Below, piece by piece: positions 32,395 to 39,934 of a stretch of DNA of 50,522 nt. The DNA is from CAYQEC01 sp964416425 (lineage in GTDB: Bacteria > Actinomycetota > Acidimicrobiia > Spongiisociales > UBA5794), in the NCBI GenBank assembly GCA_964416425.1, contig CAYQEC010000019.1, positions 1-50,522 of the forward strand, read 5' to 3'. A model generated the notes under the pieces. It was not told the DNA's origin. It saw nothing but the letters and a program-made list of their open reading frames with translations, and searched no databases. Every line of letters starts with the position of its first letter. Position 1 is the first letter of the stretch. Both the position numbers and the translations under genes were made by a program.

Positions 32395-33897
32395 CTACTG
32401 GGAGTCCCGCTCGCTGGGCGTCTGGGCGATCTGCACCCTGTCGCCTCCTTCTCGCTTGGCCTGGTACATCGCCTCGTCCGCGGCACGAACCAGTTCCGCC
32501 ATGTCGGCACCGTGGTTCGGATACATGGCAACCCCGACCGTGAGGGTGACCGCATTCAAGACCGAGCCTTCTTGCATGATGTTGAGTTGGGCCACGCCCT
32601 GGCGGATCTCCTCTGCTCGGAGGACTATCACGTCGAGCGAGCTCTCGGGGAGCATGACAACGAACTCGTCTCCGCCGTAGCGGCACGCTACGTCCTCGAC
32701 TCGAATAGTGGAATGGAGCAGCGCACCAAGCTCGCGCATCAGTGTGTCGCCCCCGGAGTGGCCGAATATGTCGTTGAACTCTTTGAAGTGGTCGATGTCC
32801 AGCATCATCAGGCCGATGGAGTTGCCGCTGCGGACAGAGCGGCTGATCTCGCGCTCGAGCGTCTCCTCCAGGTATCGACGGTTGAACAGGCCCGTGAGCG
32901 CGTCCTTGATCGACTGATCCCGAAGCGACCCGCGAAGCCGCATGTTTGTGAGCGCCAACCCGAGGTGCTCGCACACGGATACCGCCAGCGCCTCGCTCGC
33001 CGCACTCGAAGGCGGCATCGTGGAGAGGCTCGCGGTCGTGGAGGCGGCGAGCACGAGAAGGCCGGCGGCCCTTCCCTGAACGATGAGCGGGATACACAGG
33101 AGCGCCTTCACATCATCCGCCGCGTGCGTGCAGTGCGGGGCCGCGGTCCCCGCGAGGCTTCCGTGCCGCCGCCCACGGCGCAATGCCCAGCAACTCTCGG
33201 GTGCGAACACTTGGTCACCCCACGTCGTGTCGCCCCAGGAGGTCATCGCTTCCATGACGCTTCCGGACTCATTCTGCAAGAAGAGGCCGCCGGACAAGTT
33301 CCCGAACAGCTGCGAGCCAAAGCTCGCGGCGACCTCGAATATCTCCTCCGGCGACTCCACAGCCTGGAGGTAGTCGACCATCTCGCCCATGAGAGTCAGC
33401 TCGCGGTTGCGCCGTCCCAGCTCCGCCTCCGTGACGACGTGTCCGGTCACATCCCGCCACCCAACTGCCAAGCCATCACCGATTCTGACGGCACGCGCCT
33501 CATAGGCGTAAAGGAGTTGCTTCCCGCCCCGCTCGGTATCCTGGTATACGAGGGATTGCGTGGCCAACGGCTCGCCCGTCTCCACGACGTGGCAGAAGTC
33601 GTCAAAGAGCTCCCGCTTGAAATGCTCCCCAGTAGATTCGACGAGATCTTCGCCTACCTCGGATTGCGGAGTGTCGCCGGTGGCGGCACGCGCCGCGTCG
33701 TTCGCATAGCCCATCCGGAAGTCGACGATTTCGCCGGAGCCATTCCGGCGAGCGGTGAACGTGCAGAACCCGTCCAGCAGATGCTCGAGCGGGCGACGGA
33801 TCCCCTCATCAGCCGACATCGCCTGTAGTAAAGACTGTCCGCCGGTGAGGTCGACGACGGAGTCGGGCTTCGTAGGTCGACTGGTAGATGATGTCAT
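32395..33897 (-). CDS. Diguanylate cyclase with PAS and GAF sensor domains
   Basis: A 500-aa cytosolic protein that should make c-di-GMP from two GTP. Residues about 35-155 form a PAS-like domain (MGYANDAARAATG), 175-320 a GAF domain (FAPESCWALRRGRRH, KALLCIPLIVQGR), and 328-490 a GGDEF domain: DALTGLFNRRYLEETL, LMMLDIDHFKEFND, and an intact GGDEF at 408-412. The I-site RVED (399-402) lies exactly five residues before it, so product inhibition is expected. No membrane helix. A TAGCCT box lies about 22 nt before ATG 33897. A matching HD-GYP gene occurs at 45 kb. Confidence 0.9.
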   Translation of the reverse strand: MTSSTSRPTKPDSVVDLTGGQSLLQAMSADEGIRRPLEHLLDGFCTFTARRNGSGEIVDFRMGYANDAARAATGDTPQSEVGEDLVESTGEHFKRELFDDFCHVVETGEPLATQSLVYQDTERGGKQLLYAYEARAVRIGDGLAVGWRDVTGHVVTEAELGRRNRELTLMGEMVDYLQAVESPEEIFEVAASFGSQLFGNLSGGLFLQNESGSVMEAMTSWGDTTWGDQVFAPESCWALRRGRRHGSLAGTAAPHCTHAADDVKALLCIPLIVQGRAAGLLVLAASTTASLSTMPPSSAASEALAVSVCEHLGLALTNMRLRGSLRDQSIKDALTGLFNRRYLEETLEREISRSVRSGNSIGLMMLDIDHFKEFNDIFGHSGGDTLMRELGALLHSTIRVEDVACRYGGDEFVVMLPESSLDVIVLRAEEIRQGVAQLNIMQEGSVLNAVTLTVGVAMYPNHGADMAELVRAADEAMYQAKREGGDRVQIAQTPSERDSQ

Positions 33898-33919
33898 GAC
33901 AAGCGCCAGAATCCCCCTT

Positions 33920-33925
33920 AGGCTA
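33920..33925 (-). promoter_or_regulatory. -10 box (TAGCCT) of the diguanylate cyclase gene
   Basis: On the minus strand TAGCCT lies 22 nt before ATG 33897, giving a short leader without a clear ribosome-binding site. Confidence 0.4.
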
Positions 33926-34308
33926 CCACAGGTAGGCCCTGTGCGTAACGATCTTCGTATCCGCTCTTGGCGCCGACGATGCTACGTCGCAGCAGGTCTG
34001 TCCCGGCCTGTCGCTGGCGGAGCGGTCCTGACCGCCCACCCATTGGGGCACCCATGTCCTCGAAACCGCCGGCCGAGGACTGCTCCCAGAACCGCCCCCA
34101 GGCCGCCTCCGCCCTTGCCGACGAGGCCGGCATCCCGCCTCACGGCGTCTGGGGTGCTCACCCAGCCGGGAGCGTCGTTTCCTGGTCCTTGCCGGCCCGC
34201 AGCAGGAGCCAGAGCCCGAGCCCAACTGGCATCCGACATGCCAACTATTGCCATGACAGCCCGCGTGTGGGACAATCGGCCAACGGATCCTCCGTGGACC
34301 GAGAGGGG

Positions 34309-34536
34309 ACGCCCGGCACCCACGAATTCGGCCACACCTACGGGCTGCGACACGCCGGTGGGAACACCTGTACCACAACACCGGTGCCCTACCCATACGG
34401 ACCTGCAAGAGCCCTGATGAACGTACCATCGGATTGGGCATATCAGGACTGTTCGGGCAGTCCACTGCCCCCGTACCCGGACGATCGAAATGGCGTTGCA
34501 GTCATCTACGAAGAGCCCAAAACGAACCGAGCGCGA
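34309..34536 (+). pseudogene. Remnant of a metzincin-type zinc metalloprotease
   Basis: The recognisable part begins at THEFGHTYGLRHAGG (34318 on), the HExxHxxGxxH zinc motif, followed by a Cys-bearing loop, RALMNVPSDW (Met-turn) and DDRNGVAVIYE (last helix): a complete C-terminal metzincin half of about 70 residues. The same frame is open back to 33967 but that part is Arg/Ser/Pro-rich without protease features or signal peptide. There is no stop between this and the next protein-like region. A decayed protease gene is the best reading; a small intact enzyme is less likely. Confidence 0.5.
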
Positions 34537-35185
34537 ATGATTGCGCTGGTCTCGGCGCTCGCCGTGGCCACCGCGGCCAGTAGATGGCTGATTGCACGCT
34601 CCAACCGGGGCAGCAGCGACGAGCCCTACCGGTTGTTCGGGGACTACGAGGTCTATCCCAGCGTCGAATCACTGGCGGAAGCAGCCGATCTCGTGATCGA
34701 AGCCGAGGTGGGACCGGTCGTGCTGCGAGAGGTCGACCGCGGCGGCGACCCGGAGATCGACCCGGAGACCGGAGAGAAGATCCCTGGCGTTCCGATGGTC
34801 TTCTCGGAGGTCACGATCGTGAACGTTCTGAGGGCATCCTCCGCCGTCGAGGCGCAGGCCAGACCAGACGGTTCTGGTAGCCACGGTCGACACGGAGCTG
34901 CTCGTGGCCGATCAGGAGTCTCCGTTGAAGGAGGGCGAACACGTCGTGCTGCTCCTGCAACATCGAGATCCGTCGACCGCTCCGGGCTTGACACCGGACA
35001 GCTTCCACGTGCCCATGAGCGGCGACAACGGCGTGTTCGATGTGGAGGGCTCTGTTGCGACACCCCGGCTGGGAGCCGTGCGCGGGCTACACGGGGATGA
35101 CGTCGAGGCCGGACCTACGCCTGAGCGTGCCGGATCCTTCGACCTTGCCGACATCGACCGGGTGGTGCGAGCGGTCGTCCCCTGA
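34537..35185 (+). pseudogene. Frameshifted gene for an anchored or secreted protein of unknown function
   Basis: From ATG 34537 there is a signal or anchor (MIALVSALAVATAASRWL), then YEVYPSVESLAEAADLVIEA, PEIDPETGEKIPG and VTIVNVLRASSAVEAQ. At about 34855-34862 sense shifts to the next frame: PDQTVLVATVDTELLVADQ, LKEGEHVVLLLQHRDPST and SGDNGVFDVEG. Joined, these make about 215 residues with a strand pattern like secreted actinobacterial proteins that have a D-x-V-V entry and a G-D-N-G-V-F-D exit. The shift needs one extra base, or two missing. It is either a true mutation or a sequencing error. Confidence 0.5.
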
Positions 35186-35268
35186 CAGCACCGGGTTCTC
35201 GCCGTCTCGAGGTACCGAGTTGGGCCAGTCTGATACTTGATCGTGAATCGGGCCCGATTGTGGAGCGC

Positions 35269-35802
35269 TCAGAGACGCCCCAGGGCGGCGCCCGCCAGCG
35301 TGACCAGCACGTCCCGCGGCTCGGCGAGCTCCCCGTAGCCGCCGTTGACTCCGAGCGCGATGTACCGGCCGCCGCCGGCATCAACGGCAAGCCCGCGGAA
35401 TCCCTGGACATAGACCGCTGCAACGCCCAAATCGGGGATGATCTCGGCGCCTTCTTCTGCCATGTAGCCGTCGAACAGCGCCGCCGGGGCACCGAAGCGC
35501 CCCTCACCGTCGTCGACGTTGACGAAGATCGCGACCCCGGCCTCCTCGCCGAAATCGAACACACACGAGATCGGCGGCTCGTCCCGGGCTTCGGCAACTG
35601 TGAGCCCCGCGGCTGCAGCCACCTCGTCGACGCTCACCAGATCGCAGGGAGGCACCTCCACAGGCACGATGCCCGGTTCGGCCGTCGCGGTGGCAGACGT
35701 CGTCGTCGCAGCGTCGGGTCCCGCCGTCGTATCCGGGGAAGTCTCACCGCCGCAGGCGACGAGCAGCAGCATCGCAGCACACAGCATCCCCACTGCACGC
35801 AT
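35269..35802 (-). CDS. Lipoprotein with a DUF3558-like domain
   Basis: A 177-aa lipoprotein: signal peptide with lipobox LLLVAC (Cys17), a Thr/Ala-rich linker to about residue 45, then PPCDLVSVDEVAAAAGL and ISCVFDF, with two Cys that could form a disulfide. The Cys-Asp-Leu-hydrophobic-x-x-x-E pattern is that of DUF3558-type actinobacterial lipoproteins. ATG 35802 follows AGGAGG by 9 nt; the longer open frame upstream has no coding look. Function unknown. Confidence 0.65.
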   Translation of the reverse strand: MRAVGMLCAAMLLLVACGGETSPDTTAGPDAATTTSATATAEPGIVPVEVPPCDLVSVDEVAAAAGLTVAEARDEPPISCVFDFGEEAGVAIFVNVDDGEGRFGAPAALFDGYMAEEGAEIIPDLGVAAVYVQGFRGLAVDAGGGRYIALGVNGGYGELAEPRDVLVTLAGAALGRL

Positions 35803-36317
35803 CACGTCGGATCCTCCTCTCGCCGGATCGTCAGGTGGACCCGCACAGCCTACGCCGGCGACTCGCTCGTCCCGTTTCACGTCTTGTTCGACCTGCAGGA
35901 GACGCTCCGATACCCGGCGTCCTTTCCGCAGGCTCGTCTCTCCGTAGGACGTCCGGCATGTTGGTACCACCGGGAGCGCGCCTCTGCCGGGGGAGTTGCG
36001 GATCGAGGCCACCTTCCTGAGCCGACTCGAGCGCGGGCCGGGTGAACATCGGAGTGGCACCCTCCGATTCTCGGCACGCCAGAGCAAGACTGGTGGTTCG
36101 GTAGGTTGGCATACTTTGCCTCAAGTCGCGGTACTCGTCAGCCGACGGTGACGAGATAGCAATGGATCGAGCGACTACGAGATTCGAACTCCGTCAGGGT
36201 TCCACGCTTGGTGACCATGGAGCGCACGCCGCGCCGCCCTCACACGCCGAGGTCAGATGGCTCATCCTCGGTGTGGCCTACGGAGCTGGTGCCGTGCCGG
36301 CGCCGCGTGGACCCCCC
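35803..36317. other. 515-nt gap between divergent units; probable promoter region of the kinase-glycosyltransferase operon
   Basis: It contains a TAGGTT box at 36102-36107 on the plus strand, a possible -10 for the operon that starts at 36318 or 36162. A frame open from ATG 36162 runs in phase into the 36318 ORF and could be its true start, but residues before 36318 are Arg/Pro/His-rich and not membrane-like. No other gene is visible. Confidence 0.4.
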
Positions 36318-36446
36318 ATGTCATCGATCACAGCGTGCCTGGTCCTGCTCAGCCTCGGCGTCGCCTGGACCGCCTACGGACCTCCGGCGCGATTCCTACG
36401 CGACAGTCTCCCAGGAACTGCTCTGCTCGTCGGGTCCCGCCGATGA
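36318..36446 (+). CDS. 42-aa single-helix membrane protein at the head of the kinase operon
   Basis: MSSITACLVLLSLGVAWTAY forms one hydrophobic helix, followed by a short basic tail. The stop TGA overlaps the ATG of the histidine kinase (ATGA), which argues that it is translated. It may be longer at the N-terminus (ATG 36162). No family is recognised. As the first gene of the unit it could be an accessory subunit of the kinase. Confidence 0.45.
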   Translation: MSSITACLVLLSLGVAWTAYGPPARFLRDSLPGTALLVGSRR

Positions 36447-37927
36447 GCGCCATCGTGATCATGGCCATCTCTGGTTTGCTCATCGCAGTCGATGGGACCG
36501 GCATCCTCCATACGACGGTCGGCGTGGCTCTTTTGGTCCCGATCATGGGCGCGATGGTCATCGCCACCATCGTCATCGCGGGCGGCAGCATCAAGCGCGC
36601 CGAGGCAGGGCGGAGCGAGGCGCAGCGCAACCTGACGACGGAGCATGGCCCGTCGAGCCAAGGAACTCGCCGGGTTCACATCCTGGAGATCACGCGAGCC
36701 GTGACCCAGGTCATCCACTCCTCTCTCGACGTCGATGAGTCACTCCCGCGGGCTGTCGAGCGCCTGGGGGCGGGCTTCAGTGCCGACCGTGCCCTCGCCC
36801 AGATCGACGCCACCGAAGGCATTGCCCGCGCCGTCAGCGCCTGGTCTGCCCCCGGCGTTCCCCCGATCCCTCCGCAGCGCCTCCTGGGACTGCTGGTCGG
36901 TGCCCCGGTACCTCTGGTGATCGGCGACGTGACCCGCGATCGATCACTGACGGCCGATCAGCGCGAAATGCTCGAGGCGGCAGGAGTCCGCTCGCTGCTG
37001 GCGTGCGCCGTCACCGCCAGAGGTGAGCGGCTCGGGAGCGTGGTCCTCGCCAACACCACCCAGCGCGACTGGCCCGATCTCGAGGTGTCCGCCCTCGGGT
37101 TGATCGGTCGCGAGTTCGGTGTCGGCATCGCCAACGCTCGCGCCTTCGAACTCCAAGGCGAGCTCCTCCTACGTGCGGACGAACTCAAGATGATCCGAGG
37201 CGACTTCATTTCGAAGGTCTCGCATGAGCTCCGCAGCCCATTGACCAGCGTGCTCGGCTACGTCGAGCTCCTGGGGGAAGAGCTTCCCGGAGCGCTCACC
37301 CCCGAGCAGCGGAGGATGCTCGCCATCGTCGACCGGAACGGCCATCGCCTGCTCAGTCTCGTCGAGGATCTTCTCACGCTGTCGCGTATCGAAAGCGGGA
37401 AGCAGTACAGCGAGTTCGCCCTCGTACCGCTCACGCCGATCTTGGACCGGGTGATCGATACGATCAGGCCCCTCCTGGTTTCGAGCCAGCGCGAGTGCAC
37501 CCTGACCGTGGAGCCCGGAATCGAACTCGACGCCGACATCGAACAGATCGAGCGAGCCATCACCAACCTTGTGTCGAACGCGGTGAAATTCACGGCCGCC
37601 GACGGCCATATCGCGATCGTGGCGCGAAGCGAGTACGACCAGGTGGTCATCTCGGTCAGCGACGATGGGATCGGGATCCCCGAGGCCGAGCAGCACCTGC
37701 TCTTCACTCGCTTCTTCCGATCGAGCATCTCCCATCAGGATCAGACGCAGGGCACCGGGCTGGGCCTGTTCATCCTCAAACAGATCGTCGACGCCCATGG
37801 CGGTACCGTTGATGCGGTCTCGGCCGAGGGACACGGGGCCACGTTCACGGTCAGGCTCCCGTTCGTGCAGGCAGCGACCGAAGCGTCGACAAACATCGAA
37901 GAAGTCGTGGAAGAGGTGAAGACGTGA
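36443..37927 (+). CDS. Membrane GAF-domain sensor histidine kinase
   Basis: A 494-aa kinase. Two N-terminal helices (about 3-17 and 24-46) with almost no outer loop, a linker, then a GAF domain (about 85-238). The phosphorylation domain holds SKVSHELRSPLTSVLGY (His261). The ATP domain holds NLVSNAVKF, SDDGIGIP and GTGLGLFILKQIVDAHGG. All catalytic boxes are intact. With so little outside the membrane, the signal is probably sensed by GAF or within the membrane. ATG 36443 overlaps the small protein before it; GTGA links it to the first receiver gene. The nearby partners are two stand-alone receivers. Confidence 0.88.
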   Translation: MSAIVIMAISGLLIAVDGTGILHTTVGVALLVPIMGAMVIATIVIAGGSIKRAEAGRSEAQRNLTTEHGPSSQGTRRVHILEITRAVTQVIHSSLDVDESLPRAVERLGAGFSADRALAQIDATEGIARAVSAWSAPGVPPIPPQRLLGLLVGAPVPLVIGDVTRDRSLTADQREMLEAAGVRSLLACAVTARGERLGSVVLANTTQRDWPDLEVSALGLIGREFGVGIANARAFELQGELLLRADELKMIRGDFISKVSHELRSPLTSVLGYVELLGEELPGALTPEQRRMLAIVDRNGHRLLSLVEDLLTLSRIESGKQYSEFALVPLTPILDRVIDTIRPLLVSSQRECTLTVEPGIELDADIEQIERAITNLVSNAVKFTAADGHIAIVARSEYDQVVISVSDDGIGIPEAEQHLLFTRFFRSSISHQDQTQGTGLGLFILKQIVDAHGGTVDAVSAEGHGATFTVRLPFVQAATEASTNIEEVVEEVKT

Positions 37928-38301
37928 AGGCCAACCGACCGGTTCTCGTCATCGAGGACGACATCGACGTGCGCCGCCTGCTCGTAGAGCGGGTACGCAA
38001 GGATGGCTACAGGACGCTCGAAGCAGCGAGCGGCGAAGAGGGTCTCGACATGGCGCGCCGGGAAACGCCGTGCCTCGTGCTGCTCGATCTGCTGCTCCCT
38101 GAGATGACCGGCTGGGAGGTGCTGGCACGGCTCCGCAGTGAAGAGGCATTCGCCGACACCCCGGTCGTGATCGTGTCGATCCTCGACGAGGTGTTTCCGC
38201 ACCCGGTCATCGAGGGGTACATGATCAAGCCGTTCCGCGGCGCCGATGTCCACAGCGTTTTGGAAGAGTTCGCTGACCACCGTGAGGAGGAAACGAAATG
38301 A
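37924..38301 (+). CDS. Stand-alone receiver protein 1 (slightly unusual active site)
   Basis: A 125-aa CheY-like protein with no output domain. Acidic pocket Glu11-Asp12-Asp13 (VIEDDIDV), phospho-acceptor Asp55 (LVLLDLLLPEMTG), Ser85 in place of the usual Thr (VVIVSILDE) and Lys102 (MIKPF). The alpha4 region is shortened: the common GADDYI block before the Lys is replaced by VFPHPVIEGY, so the output face should differ from receiver 2. GTG 37924 overlaps the kinase stop and its own stop overlaps receiver 2. It may relay phosphate or bind the HEAT protein; both are inferences. Confidence 0.82.
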   Translation: MKANRPVLVIEDDIDVRRLLVERVRKDGYRTLEAASGEEGLDMARRETPCLVLLDLLLPEMTGWEVLARLRSEEAFADTPVVIVSILDEVFPHPVIEGYMIKPFRGADVHSVLEEFADHREEETK

Positions 38302-38678
38302 CCGACCACGTCCTCATCGTGGACGACGATCCCGACATCCGGGACTTGGTCGCCTACAAGCTCCGGCACGAGAGCTATGTGGTGTCCGTCGCCGGTGACG
38401 GTGAAGCCGCGTTGCAGATCATCGCCGAACAGCACCCCGACCTCATCCTCCTCGACATCATGATGCCGGGGATGTCCGGGCTCGAGGTGCTCGAGCAGAT
38501 ACGGAGCGCCGACAACGGCGACGCCCAGTTGTGTGTGGCGCTACTGACGGCGAAGGCGCAGGAGTCCGACCTGGAGCGCGGGTTCGCGCTGGGGGCCGAC
38601 GACTACATCGTCAAACCGTTCAGCCCACTCGAGCTCGCCAGTCGGGTCAAGGCGATGCTGGCGAGGACCACGCGATGA
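38298..38678 (+). CDS. Stand-alone receiver protein 2
   Basis: A 126-aa CheY-like receiver with every canonical residue: Asp10-Asp11 (LIVDDDPDI), Asp53 (LILLDIMMPGMSG), Thr84 (ALLTAKAQ) and Lys106 in ALGADDYIVKPFSPLELA. No DNA-binding or enzyme domain follows. ATG 38298 overlaps receiver 1, and its stop overlaps the ATG of a 39-codon ORF. With one kinase and two different receivers, a branched or sequential phosphate flow is likely. Confidence 0.85.
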   Translation: MTDHVLIVDDDPDIRDLVAYKLRHESYVVSVAGDGEAALQIIAEQHPDLILLDIMMPGMSGLEVLEQIRSADNGDAQLCVALLTAKAQESDLERGFALGADDYIVKPFSPLELASRVKAMLARTTR

Positions 38679-38794
38679 GCGCGCCGGGGCCCACGTGGCT
38701 CCGGGACACGCTCCGCGGCGCCCACCACCGGTTGTGTTCCCGCCCGTCGGGCATGAGCGGCGTTCGCGAGCTGCTCCAGACGAAGTCCCGGTAG
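38675..38794 (+). CDS. 39-codon ORF of unknown function inside the operon
   Basis: It begins by ATGA overlap with receiver 2 and encodes MSAPGPTWLRDTLRGAHHRL and a basic tail ending LLQTKSR; TAG is at 38792-38794, 6 nt before the HEAT gene start. It has no membrane helix. The precise overlap suggests translation, perhaps only to carry ribosomes to the next gene, but it may be a chance frame. Confidence 0.35.
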   Translation: MSAPGPTWLRDTLRGAHHRLCSRPSGMSGVRELLQTKSR

Positions 38795-38800
38795 CCCGAG

Positions 38801-39934
38801 ATGGGTGCCACGTGGGTCCGCCTGCTCGCATTCGCCGGGGTCGTTGTCATCACACTCAGCGCGACCTTGCTTCTTCTCGCAGCCGCACGCATCGTGATGA
38901 GCAACTTCCGGGATCGCCGGCGTGCGGCACTCGAGCAAGAACTCCGGCCGCTGTTGGTGAGGATGATCATCGACAGCGAACTCGATGTGGGCCTCCTTCA
39001 CCAGCCGGGAGCCCGTGGCGAAACCCTCGAGCAGATGGCGGTCGACGAGCTCAGAAAGCTCAAGGGTGAAGCCAGGGCAAAGCTCGCTCGCTTGCTCCGG
39101 TCTCGTAGGACGATGGTGCGAGCTCGTCGGTCGGCGCGGCGCTGGCGTTCCACCAAACGCGCCGGCGCGGCGCTGATCTTCGCCGCCGTCGCCGACGAGG
39201 AGTCACTGCCCGAGCTCCAGCGACTACTCCTCGAGGACCGCGACCGCGAGGTCCGAATCGTCGCCACGCGGGCGCTCGGCGAACTCCGAGACGAAGGCGC
39301 CGTCACCTCCCTCGTGTCGGCGGCGCAGCAGGGACGAGTTCCCTGGGGGATCGCCAAGGCTGCTCTCTTCGCCATCGGCCAGCCCGCCATCGAAGGTCTC
39401 AAGACCGCCCTGCGGAGCCCGGACCAGCGCACCAGGATGTTCTCCGCCGATCTGCTCGGGCTGCTCAACGCATTGCCGGCGGTACCGGACCTCCTCGGGG
39501 CGTTGGACGACGGCGCATTGGAGGTTCGCGTCGCCGCGGCCCGCGCCCTGGGGCGCATCGGAGCACCGCGTGCCGTCCCCGGACTGGTTGCCTGTCTTCC
39601 CGTCTCGGAGCCTCCCGAGCTACGGGCGGTGGCCGCCGAGGCCCTTGGCCGGATCGGAGCGGGCGAGACCGTCGACGCTCTGGCCGGCCTCCTTGGCGAT
39701 ACCGACTTCTCGATTGCGCACAACGCCGCCCAGGCGCTTGCGCAGATCAGCGCAGAGGGCCGTGAACGCTTGGAAGAACTCGTTGCACGCCTCGGGAGCG
39801 GTGCCGACCACGGACGGGAGGCGCTCGCCGGTGCCCGCCTGCGGGAGCGTCATGGCGGCAGCTCGTTCCCTCGGGCCGCATCCATCGGGTCGTGGCGGGT
39901 GCTCGCCGTCCGGTCCGACAAGCGCACACCATGA
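38801..39934 (+). CDS. Membrane-anchored HEAT-repeat protein
   Basis: A 377-aa protein: N-terminal helix (about 7-30), a charged coiled region to about 115 (with LRKLKGEARAKLARLLRSRR), then at least five HEAT/PBS-lyase-type repeats between about 120 and 335, e.g. RDREVRIVATRALGELRDEG, ALEVRVAAARALGRIGAPRA, ELRAVAAEALGRIGAGETV and FSIAHNAAQALAQIS. HEAT solenoids are protein-binding scaffolds, here on the cytoplasmic face. It lies between the receivers and the glycosyltransferase, whose ATG overlaps its stop (ATGA). A link between receiver state and the synthase is the natural guess. Confidence 0.8.
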   Translation: MGATWVRLLAFAGVVVITLSATLLLLAAARIVMSNFRDRRRAALEQELRPLLVRMIIDSELDVGLLHQPGARGETLEQMAVDELRKLKGEARAKLARLLRSRRTMVRARRSARRWRSTKRAGAALIFAAVADEESLPELQRLLLEDRDREVRIVATRALGELRDEGAVTSLVSAAQQGRVPWGIAKAALFAIGQPAIEGLKTALRSPDQRTRMFSADLLGLLNALPAVPDLLGALDDGALEVRVAAARALGRIGAPRAVPGLVACLPVSEPPELRAVAAEALGRIGAGETVDALAGLLGDTDFSIAHNAAQALAQISAEGRERLEELVARLGSGADHGREALAGARLRERHGGSSFPRAASIGSWRVLAVRSDKRTP

